64,000 bases of DNA from Alphaproteobacteria bacterium (GTDB lineage: Bacteria; Pseudomonadota; Alphaproteobacteria; SMXS01), in assembly GCA_016124315.1 (NCBI GenBank), contig WGNW01000025.1, positions 1 to 64,000 of the forward strand, read 5' to 3'. Of this stretch, positions 20,710-28,830 are shown piece after piece; the first letter of the stretch is position 1; the number at the start of each line of letters is the position of its first letter. The notes below the pieces were generated by a model. It was not told the origin of the DNA. It worked only from the letters and a program-made list of their open reading frames with translations, and ran no database searches. The translations under genes were made by a program, and so were the position numbers.

Positions 20710-20739
20710 TGCCTCACCGAGTGATGCGGGCCGGGGCGA

Positions 20740-22584
20740 TCAGCCGGAAATGACGCTGAGGCGGCGCTCCTGAGCGTTGCCGAACTGCAGCTCGGCCAGC
20801 CGCGCGTAGAGCCCGCCCTTCGCCAGCAGTTCCTTGTGGGTGCCTTCGGCCACCAGCCGGCCCTGGTCGATCACCAGGATACGGTCGGCCTTCAGCACCG
20901 TGGCCAGGCGGTGGGCGATCACCAGCGTGGTCCGGTCCTCCATCAGCTCCTCCAGCGCCTGCTGCACCACCTGCTCGCTGTGCGCGTCGAGGGCGCTGGT
21001 CGCCTCGTCGAGCAGCAGGATCGGCGGGTTGCGCAGGATGGCGCGGGCGATGGCAATGCGCTGGCGCTGGCCGCCGGACAGCTTGACGCCGCGCTCGCCG
21101 AGCTGGGTGTCGAGGCCTTCGGGAAGCCCGTCGAGGAACTCGTCCGCATGGGCGGCGGCGATGGCCGCGCGCACCTCCGCGTCGCTCGCCTCCGGCCGGC
21201 CGTAGCGGATGTTCTCCAGCGCCGAGGCGGCGAAGATCATGGTGTCCTGGGGCACGATGCCCAGCCGGCGGCGCACGTCCTCCGGATCGGTGTCGCGCAG
21301 GTCGATGCCGTCGACCCGCACCGTGCCCTGCTGGGGATCGTAGAACCGCATCAGCAGCTGGAATACCGTCGACTTGCCTGCCCCGGAGGGACCGACCAGC
21401 GCCACGGTCTCGCCGGCGCGGACGTCGAAGGAGAGCTCGTGCAGCGCCGGGCTGTCGGGCCGCGACGGGTAGATGAAGGTGACGCCTGAGAAGCTGACCT
21501 CGCCCTGCGGCGCCGGCATGGGTACCGGCCGCGGCGGCGCCTCGATCTCCGGCTGGACCCGCAGCAGCTCCATCATCCGTCCGGCGGCACCGGAGGCGCG
21601 CAGGATCTCGCCGTAGCTCTCGCTCATGTTGATGACCGAGCCGGCCACCATGATGGAGAAGAACACGAACTGGGCCAGTTCGCCGTCGGTCATGCGGCCG
21701 GCGATCACGTCCTGGGCGCCGACCCACAGCACCAGGTCGATGGCACCGACCGCCAGCAGGATGACGATGAAGGTGAGCATCGCCCGGAACCGGATGCGCC
21801 GGACCGCCGTGGTGAAGGCGCTTTCGCCGACGCGCCGGAAATGCTGCCGGTCCGCCTCCTCGTGGGTGAAGGCCTGGATGGTCTGGGTGGCGCCGAAACC
21901 TTCGGTCACCATGGCGCCGATGTCGGCGATCCGGTCCTGGCTGTCGCGGGACAGGCCGCGCACCCGGCGGCCGAGGAAGATGATCGGCAGCGCCACCAGC
22001 GGCACCGCCAGCAGCACCAGCAGGGTGAGCTTCAGGTTGGTGAGGCCGAGGGCGATGAGGCCGCCGACCACGGTCAGCAGGCTGCGCACCGCCACGGAGA
22101 AGCTGGAGCCGATCACCGACTGGATCAGCGTGGTGTCGGCGGTGAGCCGCGAGGCGATCTCGCCCGAGCGGTTCTCGGCGAAGAAGCCGGCGCTGAGCGT
22201 GATGACGTGCCCGTAGACGGCGGCGCGGATGTCGGCCACCACGCGCTCGCCCAGCCAGGACACCAGGGCGTACCGCACCGCCGTGGCCGCCGCCAGGATC
22301 ACCACCACGCCGAAGACGCCGAGGAAGTACCAGTTGACGTTGGTCTCGCTCTGGGCGCTGAAGCCCATGTCGACCATCCGGCGCATGGCGGGACCGAACG
22401 CCAGCACGGCGGCGACACCGACAATCAGCGCCCCGATGGCGCTGGCGACCCGTCCGCGATACGGCCGGAGGAACCGGGTGAGGAACCGGAGCTGCTTGAT
22501 GTCCCGCTTGCCGGCGTGGGCGAATACCGGGCTGGCGACGTCCGTTGCCTGAGAGTCTTTCTCGGTCACGCGCTGTCTCTTCAT
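20740..22584 (-). CDS. ABC exporter, fused membrane and ATPase domains (MsbA/ABCB type)
   Basis: Half-transporter of 614 residues that should work as a homodimer exporting a hydrophobic substrate, possibly lipid. An N-terminal six-helix membrane domain (from LTRFLRPYRGRVASAIGALIVG) is followed by an ATPase domain with Walker A LVGPSGAGKSTVFQLL, Q-loop, signature LSGGQRQRIAIARAIL and Walker B ILLLDEATSALD. The ATG at 22584 has GGGAGG 8 bases upstream; the frame extends to 22677 without a better site. Substrate is not predictable from sequence; MsbA-like lipid transport is one option. Confidence 0.88.
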   Translation of the reverse strand: MKRQRVTEKDSQATDVASPVFAHAGKRDIKQLRFLTRFLRPYRGRVASAIGALIVGVAAVLAFGPAMRRMVDMGFSAQSETNVNWYFLGVFGVVVILAAATAVRYALVSWLGERVVADIRAAVYGHVITLSAGFFAENRSGEIASRLTADTTLIQSVIGSSFSVAVRSLLTVVGGLIALGLTNLKLTLLVLLAVPLVALPIIFLGRRVRGLSRDSQDRIADIGAMVTEGFGATQTIQAFTHEEADRQHFRRVGESAFTTAVRRIRFRAMLTFIVILLAVGAIDLVLWVGAQDVIAGRMTDGELAQFVFFSIMVAGSVINMSESYGEILRASGAAGRMMELLRVQPEIEAPPRPVPMPAPQGEVSFSGVTFIYPSRPDSPALHELSFDVRAGETVALVGPSGAGKSTVFQLLMRFYDPQQGTVRVDGIDLRDTDPEDVRRRLGIVPQDTMIFAASALENIRYGRPEASDAEVRAAIAAAHADEFLDGLPEGLDTQLGERGVKLSGGQRQRIAIARAILRNPPILLLDEATSALDAHSEQVVQQALEELMEDRTTLVIAHRLATVLKADRILVIDQGRLVAEGTHKELLAKGGLYARLAELQFGNAQERRLSVISG

Positions 22585-22712
22585 GATTGGCCTCCCTATA
22601 GCAGTATGTAGGGCCATGTTCAAAGCGAGGGCGGAATGAGGCTTGCACATCGGGGTTGCGGAGACCGGACGGCTCACGTATACAGCGCCCTCGACGTTGA
22701 CCGGAGTTACAG

Positions 22713-22931
22713 ATGAAAAGCGGCATTCACCCGGATTATCACACGATCAACATCGTGATGACCGACGGCACGACCTTCACCACGCGCTCGACCATGGGCG
22801 CGGAGGGCGACACGCTGACGCTCGACATCGACCCCAAGTCGCACCCTGCCTGGACCGGTGGCCAGCAGCGCGTGCTCGACACCGGGCAGGTGGCGAAGTT
22901 CAAGAAGCGCTTCGCGAATCTCGGCCTCTAA
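22713..22931 (+). CDS. rpmE: 50S ribosomal protein L31, zinc-less form
   Basis: Large-subunit ribosomal protein of 72 residues ([20 protein letters not shown] at the start, [11 protein letters not shown] at the end). There is no cysteine, so it is the C-minus type that does not bind zinc. CGGAGTTACAG precedes the ATG. It is a single-gene unit closed by a strong terminator. Confidence 0.95.
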   Translation: MKSGIHPDYHTINIVMTDGTTFTTRSTMGAEGDTLTLDIDPKSHPAWTGGQQRVLDTGQVAKFKKRFANLGL

Positions 22932-22967
22932 TCGGGCCGCATCGCAGGTTTCGGGACGCCCCCGAGG

Positions 22968-23005
22968 AAAGAGCCGGCCAGGTCACCTGGCCGGCTCTTT
23001 CCGTT
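22968..23005 (+). terminator. Rho-independent terminator of rpmE
   Basis: A perfect 15-bp stem (22968-22982 with 22986-23000), loop TCA, with A residues on the 5' side, T residues closing the 3' side and CCGTTTC after it. The stem sequence AAAGAGCCGGCCAGG repeats inverted. It lies 37 bases past the rpmE stop. Confidence 0.85.
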
Positions 23006-23136
23006 TCTCCGCTCGGGGCAGGACATGGCGCTGCTCCGGGCGCCGTTTCTTTTGCGTCGAGTGATCGCCTCCGACTCGTCATAATCGGCGACTGACGCTT
23101 GCGGCCGCGGGGGAGCGGTCGGAAAGGGGGAGGATC

Positions 23137-24426
23137 ATGAAGAAGCACTGGACGGGGCTTTTCGCCCTGCTCGTCGCAGCGGCGGTGGGACTCGGGCCGG
23201 CGGCGGCGGGCGGCCTGCCGAAGGGCGACGCGGCGACCCTGGCATTCGCCCCGGACCGCCTGGCCCGCATCGACGCCGCCATGCAGCGCTACGTGGACGC
23301 CGGCAAGCTGGCCGGCGTGACCGTGGCCATCGCCCGCGACGGCAAGCTCGCCTACCTGCATTCCGCCGGCATGGCCGACCGGGAAGCCGGGCGCCCCATG
23401 GCCGAGGACACCATGGTGCGCATCTATTCCATGTCCAAGCCGATCACCGCCGTGGCGCTGATGATCCTGGTCGAGGAGGGCAAGGTTCACCTGGCCGACA
23501 AGCTGTCCGACTACCTGCCCGAATTCGCCGACATGAAGGTCCAGGACGGCGAAGGCCCCGACGGTCTCAAGACCGTGCCCGCCGAGCGCCCGATCTACGT
23601 CCACGACCTGCTCACCCACACCTCGGGCCTGACCTACGACGACTACGAGAATTCGCCGGTGAGCAAGCTCTACAAGCAGGCGAACATCTTCGATCCGGCG
23701 CGCAGCCTCGCCGACTTCAGCAAGCTGATCGCCTCACTGCCGCTCGCCGTGCAGCCCGGCACCGTCTACAATTACGGCGTCTCGCTCGACATCACCGGCC
23801 GGCTGATCGAGGTGGTCTCCGGCCAGTCCTTCGGCGCCTTCCTCAAGGACAACATCTTCGAGCCGCTGGGGATGAAGGACACGACGTTCCGCGTTCCCGC
23901 CGGCAAGCAGGCGCGCTTCGCCCAGCTCTACAAGCCCGACGGCAAGGGCGGCCTGCAGCCGATGACCGGCGCCTCCTACCATGCCCGCTTCGCGCCCGAC
24001 GCGGTGATGGAATCGGGCGGCGGCGGACTCGTCTCGACCGTCGACGACTATCTGCGCTTCTGCCAGATGCTGCTGAACGGCGGCGAACTGGACGGCGTAC
24101 GCATCCTTGCGCCCAAGACCGTGCAGCTGATGACCACGGGCCAACTGCCGCCCGAGCGGCGGCCGTTCCTCGCCAGGCTGATGCCCGGCTACGATGTGGG
24201 GCTGGGCGTCGCGGTGCTCGACGACCTCGGCACCTCCGAGTTGCCCGGCTCGGTGGGCGAGTTCAACTGGGCCGGCGCCGCCAACACCTTCTTCTTCGTC
24301 GACCCGAGGGAAAAGGTCATCGCCGTGCTGCTGACCCAGCTCATGCCCTATGGCGACCCGCCGCTGCGGGAGGACCTCAAGGCCTGGACCTACCAGGCGA
24401 TGACGGAGGCGCATCATGCTGAATAG
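23137..24426 (+). CDS. Serine hydrolase of the beta-lactamase class C / EstB fold (copy 1)
   Basis: A 429-residue secreted hydrolase with a signal peptide (GLFALLVAAAVGLGPAAA). The nucleophile motif SMSK is at residues 98-101 in VRIYSMSKPITAVALM, the second motif Tyr is in TVYNYGVSLDITGR, and the third conserved block is near FNWAGAANTFFFVDPREK. This set is typical of EstB-type esterases and peptidase S12 proteins rather than of true antibiotic beta-lactamases. GGGGGAGGATC precedes the ATG. It overlaps its homologous neighbour by 11 bases. Confidence 0.85.
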   Translation: MKKHWTGLFALLVAAAVGLGPAAAGGLPKGDAATLAFAPDRLARIDAAMQRYVDAGKLAGVTVAIARDGKLAYLHSAGMADREAGRPMAEDTMVRIYSMSKPITAVALMILVEEGKVHLADKLSDYLPEFADMKVQDGEGPDGLKTVPAERPIYVHDLLTHTSGLTYDDYENSPVSKLYKQANIFDPARSLADFSKLIASLPLAVQPGTVYNYGVSLDITGRLIEVVSGQSFGAFLKDNIFEPLGMKDTTFRVPAGKQARFAQLYKPDGKGGLQPMTGASYHARFAPDAVMESGGGGLVSTVDDYLRFCQMLLNGGELDGVRILAPKTVQLMTTGQLPPERRPFLARLMPGYDVGLGVAVLDDLGTSELPGSVGEFNWAGAANTFFFVDPREKVIAVLLTQLMPYGDPPLREDLKAWTYQAMTEAHHAE

Positions 24427-25708
24427 GATCGCTCTTTTCTGCCTGCTGCTCGCGCCGCTGCCGGCGCTGGCCTCGGGCCTGCCGCAGGGCGATCCCGCCG
24501 CGCTGGGCTTCGCCCCCGACCGGCTGGCGCGGATCGACGCGGCCATGCAGCGTTACGTGGACGAAGGCAAGCTGGCCGGCATGACCATCGCCATCGCCCG
24601 CGACGGCAAGGTGGCCTACGAGAAGTCGGTGGGCATGGCCGACACCGCGAAGGGCCGGCCCATGACGCCCGACACGCTGATCCGCATCTATTCCATGTCG
24701 AAGCCGGTCACGGCCGTGGCGGCCATGATCCTGGTGGAGGAAGGCCGGCTGCACCTCACCGACAAGCTCGGCGACATCCTGCCCGAGTTCAAGGACACCC
24801 AGGTGTTCGAGAGCGAGGGGCCGGACGGGGTGCGCACGGTGCCGCCCAAGCAGCCGATCCGCATCTTCAACCTGCTGACCCACACCTCGGGCCTGTCCTA
24901 TCCGGGCGACTTCGACCCGACGCCGGTGGGCAGGATCTACGACAAGAAGGACGTGTTCAATGCCGCCAACACCCTGGCGGAGATGAGCCGCAAGACCGCC
25001 ACCATCCCCCTCACCGACCAGCCGGGCCACTATCACTACGGCGCCTCCATCGACATCCTGGGCCGGGTGATCGAGGTGATCACCGGCAAGCCGCTGGACG
25101 TGTTCCTGAAGGAGCGCATCTTTGAGCCGCTGGGCATGCACGACACCATGTTCGTGGTGCCCGCCCGGCTGCAGGACCGCTTCGCCGAACTCTACACCAC
25201 CGGCAAGGACGGCACGCTGGCGCCGCTACGCGAGGGCGCCGGCCTCGGGCTCTACCGGGAGGACGCCAAGCTGGTATCCGGCGGCGGCGGGCTCGTGTCG
25301 ACCGTGGGCGACTACATGCGGTTCTGCCAGATGATGCTGAACGGCGGCGAACTGGGCGGCGTGCGCATCCTGTCGCCCGAGACCGTCCGGCTGATGACCA
25401 CCGGCCAGATCCCGGCGGACAGGCGCGGCAACCTCCCCGAGCACCGGCCCGGCAGCAACATGGGGCTGGGCTTCGGCGTGCTGGAGGATCTGGGCGCCTC
25501 GGAGATGCCCGGCTCCGTCGGCACCTTCGGCTGGGCCGGCGCCGCCAGCACCCAGTTCTTCATCGACCCCAGGGAGAAGATCGTCGCGGTGCTGATGACC
25601 CAGTACATGCCCAGCGACACCTATTCCCTGCGCGCCGACCTGAAGGACCTCACCTACCAGGCCCTGGTGGAGCCCCGCGATGCGGATGCGCCGGGCGGAA
25701 GCCGCTGA
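24416..25708 (+). CDS. Serine hydrolase of the beta-lactamase class C / EstB fold (copy 2)
   Basis: A 430-residue paralogue of the gene just upstream, with the same order of motifs: signal peptide (ALFCLLLAPLPALA), SMSK at residues 93-96, HYHYGASIDILGR, and FGWAGAASTQFFIDPREK. Long stretches are nearly the same in the two copies (for example LAFAPDRLARIDAAMQRYVD against LGFAPDRLARIDAAMQRYVD), so they arose by tandem duplication. They differ most in the middle region that would line the substrate cleft. Its start overlaps copy 1, and its end overlaps the following GNAT gene by 29 bases. Confidence 0.85.
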   Translation: MLNRIALFCLLLAPLPALASGLPQGDPAALGFAPDRLARIDAAMQRYVDEGKLAGMTIAIARDGKVAYEKSVGMADTAKGRPMTPDTLIRIYSMSKPVTAVAAMILVEEGRLHLTDKLGDILPEFKDTQVFESEGPDGVRTVPPKQPIRIFNLLTHTSGLSYPGDFDPTPVGRIYDKKDVFNAANTLAEMSRKTATIPLTDQPGHYHYGASIDILGRVIEVITGKPLDVFLKERIFEPLGMHDTMFVVPARLQDRFAELYTTGKDGTLAPLREGAGLGLYREDAKLVSGGGGLVSTVGDYMRFCQMMLNGGELGGVRILSPETVRLMTTGQIPADRRGNLPEHRPGSNMGLGFGVLEDLGASEMPGSVGTFGWAGAASTQFFIDPREKIVAVLMTQYMPSDTYSLRADLKDLTYQALVEPRDADAPGGSR

Positions 25709-26132
25709 CATCGAGGGCATCCGGGCCTGCGCCGCCGCGGCGTTCGAGCCCTACAGGTCCCGGATGGACAGGCCGCCCGCGCCGCTGCTGGCGGACTATG
25801 CGCGCCTCGTCGGCGACGGAAAGGCGTTCGTGCTGGTCGAGAACCGGATCGTCGGCTTCATCGTCCACTACCCGCGCCAGGACCATCTCTTCGTGGAAAC
25901 GATGGCGGTCCTTCCCGATGCGCAGCACCGGGGATATGGCCGGATGCTGCTGGTGCAGGCGGAAGAAACCGCCATGCGGCTCCGCCTCGCCGCGATCGAG
26001 CTCTACACCAACGAGGCGATGACGGAGAACCTGCGTTACTACCCGCGGCACGGCTTCCGGGAGGTCCGACGGTCGGTGGACGACGGCTACCGCCGCGTCT
26101 GGTTCAGAAAGTCGCTCGCGAATCCTCCTTGA
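25680..26132 (+). CDS. GNAT family N-acetyltransferase
   Basis: Acetyl-CoA dependent acetyltransferase of 150 residues; substrate unknown. The fold is shown by MRMRRAEAADIEGIRACAAAAF, the strand FIVHYPRQDHLFVETMAVLP, the acetyl-CoA loop HRGYGRMLLVQAEE, and the C-terminal LRYYPRHGFREVRR. It begins 29 bases inside the preceding hydrolase gene, so it is probably translated with it. Confidence 0.85.
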   Translation: MRMRRAEAADIEGIRACAAAAFEPYRSRMDRPPAPLLADYARLVGDGKAFVLVENRIVGFIVHYPRQDHLFVETMAVLPDAQHRGYGRMLLVQAEETAMRLRLAAIELYTNEAMTENLRYYPRHGFREVRRSVDDGYRRVWFRKSLANPP

Positions 26133-26224
26133 GCAGCGGCCAGGTTTGCCTTGCGGCCTTTCGCTCCCCGCTCGCATCGAGTGCGGCCCGCAGGGCCGTG
26201 CATTGAAATGCCCGGCCCGGTACC

Positions 26225-26269
26225 GGGGTCTCGATACGACTTGGCGCACGCGCCAAATCACTCGACCCG
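26225..26269. repeat. Intergenic palindromic element
   Basis: An imperfect palindrome: GGGTCTCGATACGAC on the left and ATCACTCGACCC on the right enclose the stem TTGGCG-CACG-CGCCAA. It lies in a 438-base stretch without a protein gene (26133-26570), close to a different paired repeat. The layout resembles small interspersed palindromes common in GC-rich alphaproteobacteria. No second copy was seen in this window. Confidence 0.45.
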
Positions 26270-26306
26270 GGCGGTGAGGGAACGGCCCTGGTCGCTGCTC
26301 TTTCTC

Positions 26307-26345
26307 CGTCGTTGCGAGGCGGCACAGCCGCCGAAGCAACCTAGG
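26307..26345 (-). repeat. Interspersed repeat unit, left copy of an inverted pair
   Basis: Read on the minus strand, the unit goes CCTAGGTTGCTTCGGCGG...GCCGCCTCGCAACGACG. It contains a GC stem and matches the unit at 26374-26410 in inverse orientation at most positions of both ends. The pattern (CCTGGATTGC, stem, CTCGCAAGGACG) resembles an interspersed repeat found between genes in many alphaproteobacteria. Confidence 0.6.
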
Positions 26346-26373
26346 GGCAGCCTGGACAGGCCCGGCCCAGCCG

Positions 26374-26410
26374 CCTGGATTGCCGCGCCCCTTCGGGGCT
26401 CGCAAGGACG
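26374..26410 (+). repeat. Interspersed repeat unit, right copy of an inverted pair
   Basis: CCTGGATTGC at the start and CTCGCAAGGACG at the end, with the stem GCCCC-TTCG-GGGGC type hairpin in the middle. It is the inverted partner of 26307-26345. The pair could fold into one long cruciform or hairpin of about 100 bases between the GNAT gene and hsp20. Confidence 0.6.
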
Positions 26411-26445
26411 CCCACGCAGGACGGGAGTAAACTGCCCAGCACCCT

Positions 26446-26473
26446 CTTGAACCGGCGGAATCAGTCCCCAAAT
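26446..26473 (+). promoter_or_regulatory. Sigma-32 (RpoH) type heat-shock promoter of hsp20
   Basis: CTTGAA (26446-26451), a 14-base spacer and CCCCAAAT (26466-26473) match the RpoH consensus CTTGAA-N13-17-CCCCATNT in all but one position. CCT precedes the -35 as in the extended consensus. Transcription would start near 26480, which is where the structured leader begins. Confidence 0.7.
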
Positions 26474-26480
26474 CTCTGAG

Positions 26481-26570
26481 CGTCGGGCGCCGCTTACGGG
26501 TCCGACGGATAGAACCGGCCCGACCAGAAGGTGGGCCATCTGAACCTTATTGCTCAAGATGGAGAGTAAG
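26481..26570 (+). promoter_or_regulatory. ROSE-like RNA thermometer in the hsp20 leader
   Basis: The leader can fold into three hairpins: CGTCGG/CCGACG (26481-26507); GGCCC and ACC against GGT and GGGCC (26517-26537); and a last one that hides the ribosome binding site (26546-26570). In the last hairpin CTTA pairs with TAAG and CTC with GAG, leaving TTG opposite AG. The sequence TTGCT opposite the Shine-Dalgarno is the ROSE signature (U-U/C-GCU). Melting on heating would free GGAGAG for translation. The structure is read by eye and not computed. Confidence 0.65.
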
Positions 26571-27047
26571 ATGCGAGTCTTTGACGCCAACCCCCTGATG
26601 CGTTCCGCCGTCGGCTTCGACAACCTCGTGCGCATGCTCGACAACGTCAGCCGCTTCAACGGCGATTCGGGCTACCCGCCCTACGACATCGAAAAGCTCG
26701 GCGACGACAACTACCGCGTGACCATGGCGGTCGCGGGCTTCACCGACGACGAGCTCGACGTGACGGTGAAGGACGACGTGCTGCTGATTTCCGGCCGCGC
26801 CGCGAAAGCCGAGGAGGCCGAGGGCGAGACCGAGACGCCGCAGCCGGTGTACCTGCACCGCGGCATCGCGAAGCGCGCCTTCGAACGCCGCTTCCACCTC
26901 GCCGACACCATCAAGGTAACCGGCGCCGCCCTCGAGAACGGCCTGCTCCATGTCAGCCTCGTGCGCGAGATTCCCGAGGAGCGCAAGCCGCGCCAGATCC
27001 AGATCAACGGCCAGGGCGCCAAGGTCATCGACCAGAAGGCCGCCTGA
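26571..27047 (+). CDS. Small heat-shock protein Hsp20 (IbpA-like)
   Basis: ATP-independent holdase of the alpha-crystallin family. The 158 residues begin MRVFDANPLMRSAVGFDNLV; the crystallin domain runs from YPPYDIEKLGDDNYRVTMAVAGF to GALENGLL-type LENGLLHVSLVREIPEE, and ends in a polar tail. Three ATGs are possible (26550, 26559, 26571). The last is chosen because GGAG lies 7-10 bases upstream and it gives the IbpA-like N-terminus. It has its own heat-shock promoter, ROSE-like leader and terminator, a one-gene unit. Confidence 0.93.
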   Translation: MRVFDANPLMRSAVGFDNLVRMLDNVSRFNGDSGYPPYDIEKLGDDNYRVTMAVAGFTDDELDVTVKDDVLLISGRAAKAEEAEGETETPQPVYLHRGIAKRAFERRFHLADTIKVTGAALENGLLHVSLVREIPEERKPRQIQINGQGAKVIDQKAA

Positions 27048-27071
27048 CGCCGGCATTCTTTGCCTGTGACT

Positions 27072-27100
27072 GGGCCGCCCTTCGGGGCGGCCCTTCTTTT
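27072..27100 (+). terminator. Rho-independent terminator of hsp20
   Basis: Perfect 9-bp stem GGGCCGCCC / GGGCGGCCC with a stable TTCG loop (27072-27093), followed by TTCTTTTT. It lies 25 bases past the hsp20 stop. Confidence 0.9.
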
Positions 27101-27203
27101 TCGGCGGCGGCGCATCCGGCCGCGCGTGGCGGAAAACAAGGGATGATTGTCATTTCCGCCAAGCATCGGCACGCCTAATCTCGGCGGCGAAAGGAACGCC
27201 GTC

Positions 27204-28241
27204 ATGCCCCAGCCCGACATCCAGCCCCGCACCGTCGTCATGGTCGCCTTCGAGCGCGCCCAGCTGCTCGACGTCGCCGGCCCCATGCAGGTGCTGTCTG
27301 GCGTGAACGACATGGGCCTGCCCGGCTACCGGCTGACTCTGGCCGCCGCCGCGGCCGGACCGCTCCCCACCACCAGCGGCGTCCGACTCGTGGCCGACCG
27401 GGCCTTCGATGAATTCGACGAGGCCGACCTCGCCGGCCTCGACACGCTGATCGTCTCCGGCGGCGCCGGCACCATAGAGGCGGTGCGCGACCGCCGCCTG
27501 CTGGGCTTCCTGCGCCGTGCGGCGCCTCATGCGCGCCGGCTGGTCTCGGTGTGCAGCGGCGTCGCCATCCTGGCCCAGGCCGGGCTGATCAAGGGCCGGC
27601 GCGTCGCGACCCACTGGAACGACGCCGACGCCATCGCCCGCTATTTCCCGGACCTGCAGGTGGACCGGGACGCCATCTTCGTGCGCGACGGCCATGTCTG
27701 GACCTCGGCCGGCGTCACCGCCGGCATGGACCTGGCGCTGGCGCTGATCGAGGAGGATTTCGGCCACGACGTGGCCGTACAGGTGGCGCGCCGCCACGTG
27801 CTCTACATGATCCGGCCCGGCGGCCAGTCCCAGTTCAGCGCCCAGCTCGAAGCGCAGGCCCGCGAGGCAGGCCGGCTGGGGCCGCTGCTCACGTGGATCG
27901 CCGAGCATCCGGGCGACGCTCTCACCGTACCGGCGCTCGCCGAGCGCGCCGGCATGAGCGAGCGGACCTTCGCCCGCGTGTTTCGCGCCGAGACCGGCGT
28001 GACGCCCGCCGAGTTCGTCGAGCGGGCGCGCACCGAGGCGGCCCGTCGCGACCTGGAGCACACCGGCCGTCCGGTGGCGCGCATCGCCTACGACTGCGGC
28101 TTCGGCTCCATGGAGCGCATGCGCCGCACCTTTATCCGCCGGCTCGGCGTGGGGCCCAAGGCCTACCGCGACCGCTTTCGCCGGCTTCCCCCCCACGCTC
28201 TGAAGGAGACCGCCCATGAATATCGGCATCGTGGTGTTTGA
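27204..28241 (+). CDS. GlxA-type AraC family transcriptional regulator with DJ-1/PfpI domain
   Basis: A 345-residue regulator. Residues about 8-175 form a DJ-1/PfpI amidotransferase-like domain (TVVMVAFERAQLLDVAGPMQVL, LVSVCSGVAILAQAG with a Cys at the nucleophile elbow). The C-terminal 100 residues carry two AraC helix-turn-helix units (LAERAGMSERTFARVFRAETG and RIAYDCGFGSMERMRRTFIRR). The ATG at 27204 follows AAAGGAACGCCGTC; an upstream ATG at 27147 is less likely. Its last 26 bases overlap the following PfpI gene, the likely target or partner. Confidence 0.88.
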   Translation: MPQPDIQPRTVVMVAFERAQLLDVAGPMQVLSGVNDMGLPGYRLTLAAAAAGPLPTTSGVRLVADRAFDEFDEADLAGLDTLIVSGGAGTIEAVRDRRLLGFLRRAAPHARRLVSVCSGVAILAQAGLIKGRRVATHWNDADAIARYFPDLQVDRDAIFVRDGHVWTSAGVTAGMDLALALIEEDFGHDVAVQVARRHVLYMIRPGGQSQFSAQLEAQAREAGRLGPLLTWIAEHPGDALTVPALAERAGMSERTFARVFRAETGVTPAEFVERARTEAARRDLEHTGRPVARIAYDCGFGSMERMRRTFIRRLGVGPKAYRDRFRRLPPHALKETAHEYRHRGV

Positions 28242-28830
28242 CGACGCGGAGGAACTGGACTTCGTCGGCCCCTGGGAGGTGCTGACCAGCTCCAACCAGG
28301 TGTTCGCCTGGCAGGGCAAGGAAGCCCCCGACTCGGTCTTCCTCGTGTCGGAAGACGGCGGCGAGGTGCGCTGCGCCAAGGGCATGCGGGTGCTCGCCGA
28401 GCACTCCTTCGACAGCTGCCCGGCGCTCGACGTCATCCTGCTGCCCGGCGGCCAGGGTACGCGGCGCGAGATGAAGAACCCGGCGATGCTGGACTTCGTG
28501 CGCCGCCAGGCCGAAGGCTGCGCCTGGGTGACCAGCGTGTGCACCGGCTCGTTCGTGCTGGTGGCTGCGGGACCGGCCAGGGCCCGCAGGGTCACCACCC
28601 ACTGGGCGGCCTTTGGCGAGCTGGCGGCGATCGAGGGCGTGGGCGAGATGGTGCGGGACCGGCGCTACGTGCGCGACGGCAACCTGGTCACCGCCGCCGG
28701 CGTGTCGGCAGGCATCGACATGGCGATTTGGCTGACCGGCGAGCGCTTCGGCGCCGCCCACGGCGCCGCGGTGCAGAAGGCGATCCAGTACCAGCCCGAG
28801 CCGCCGTTTCCGGCTCAGGCCTCACTCTGA
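28216..28830 (+). CDS. DJ-1/PfpI family protein, isonitrile hydratase-like
   Basis: A 204-residue single-domain protein with MNIGIVVFDDAEELDFVGPWEVL at the start, VILLPGGQGTRRE, and the nucleophile elbow WVTSVCTGSFVLVAAG with its Cys at about residue 115. The pattern is close to isonitrile hydratase InhA and related small hydratases or glyoxalases; the substrate is not shown by sequence. It starts inside the upstream AraC-GlxA gene, and the two share the same fold. It ends convergent with cbpM, overlapping it by 16 bases. Confidence 0.82.
   Translation: MNIGIVVFDDAEELDFVGPWEVLTSSNQVFAWQGKEAPDSVFLVSEDGGEVRCAKGMRVLAEHSFDSCPALDVILLPGGQGTRREMKNPAMLDFVRRQAEGCAWVTSVCTGSFVLVAAGPARARRVTTHWAAFGELAAIEGVGEMVRDRRYVRDGNLVTAAGVSAGIDMAIWLTGERFGAAHGAAVQKAIQYQPEPPFPAQASL

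Noticed and set aside
23137..25708. Antibiotic beta-lactamase call for the two tandem hydrolases
   Set aside because: The SMSK and Y-x-Y/N motifs with EstB-like surroundings fit esterase/peptidase S12 proteins; the class C third motif KTG is not seen.
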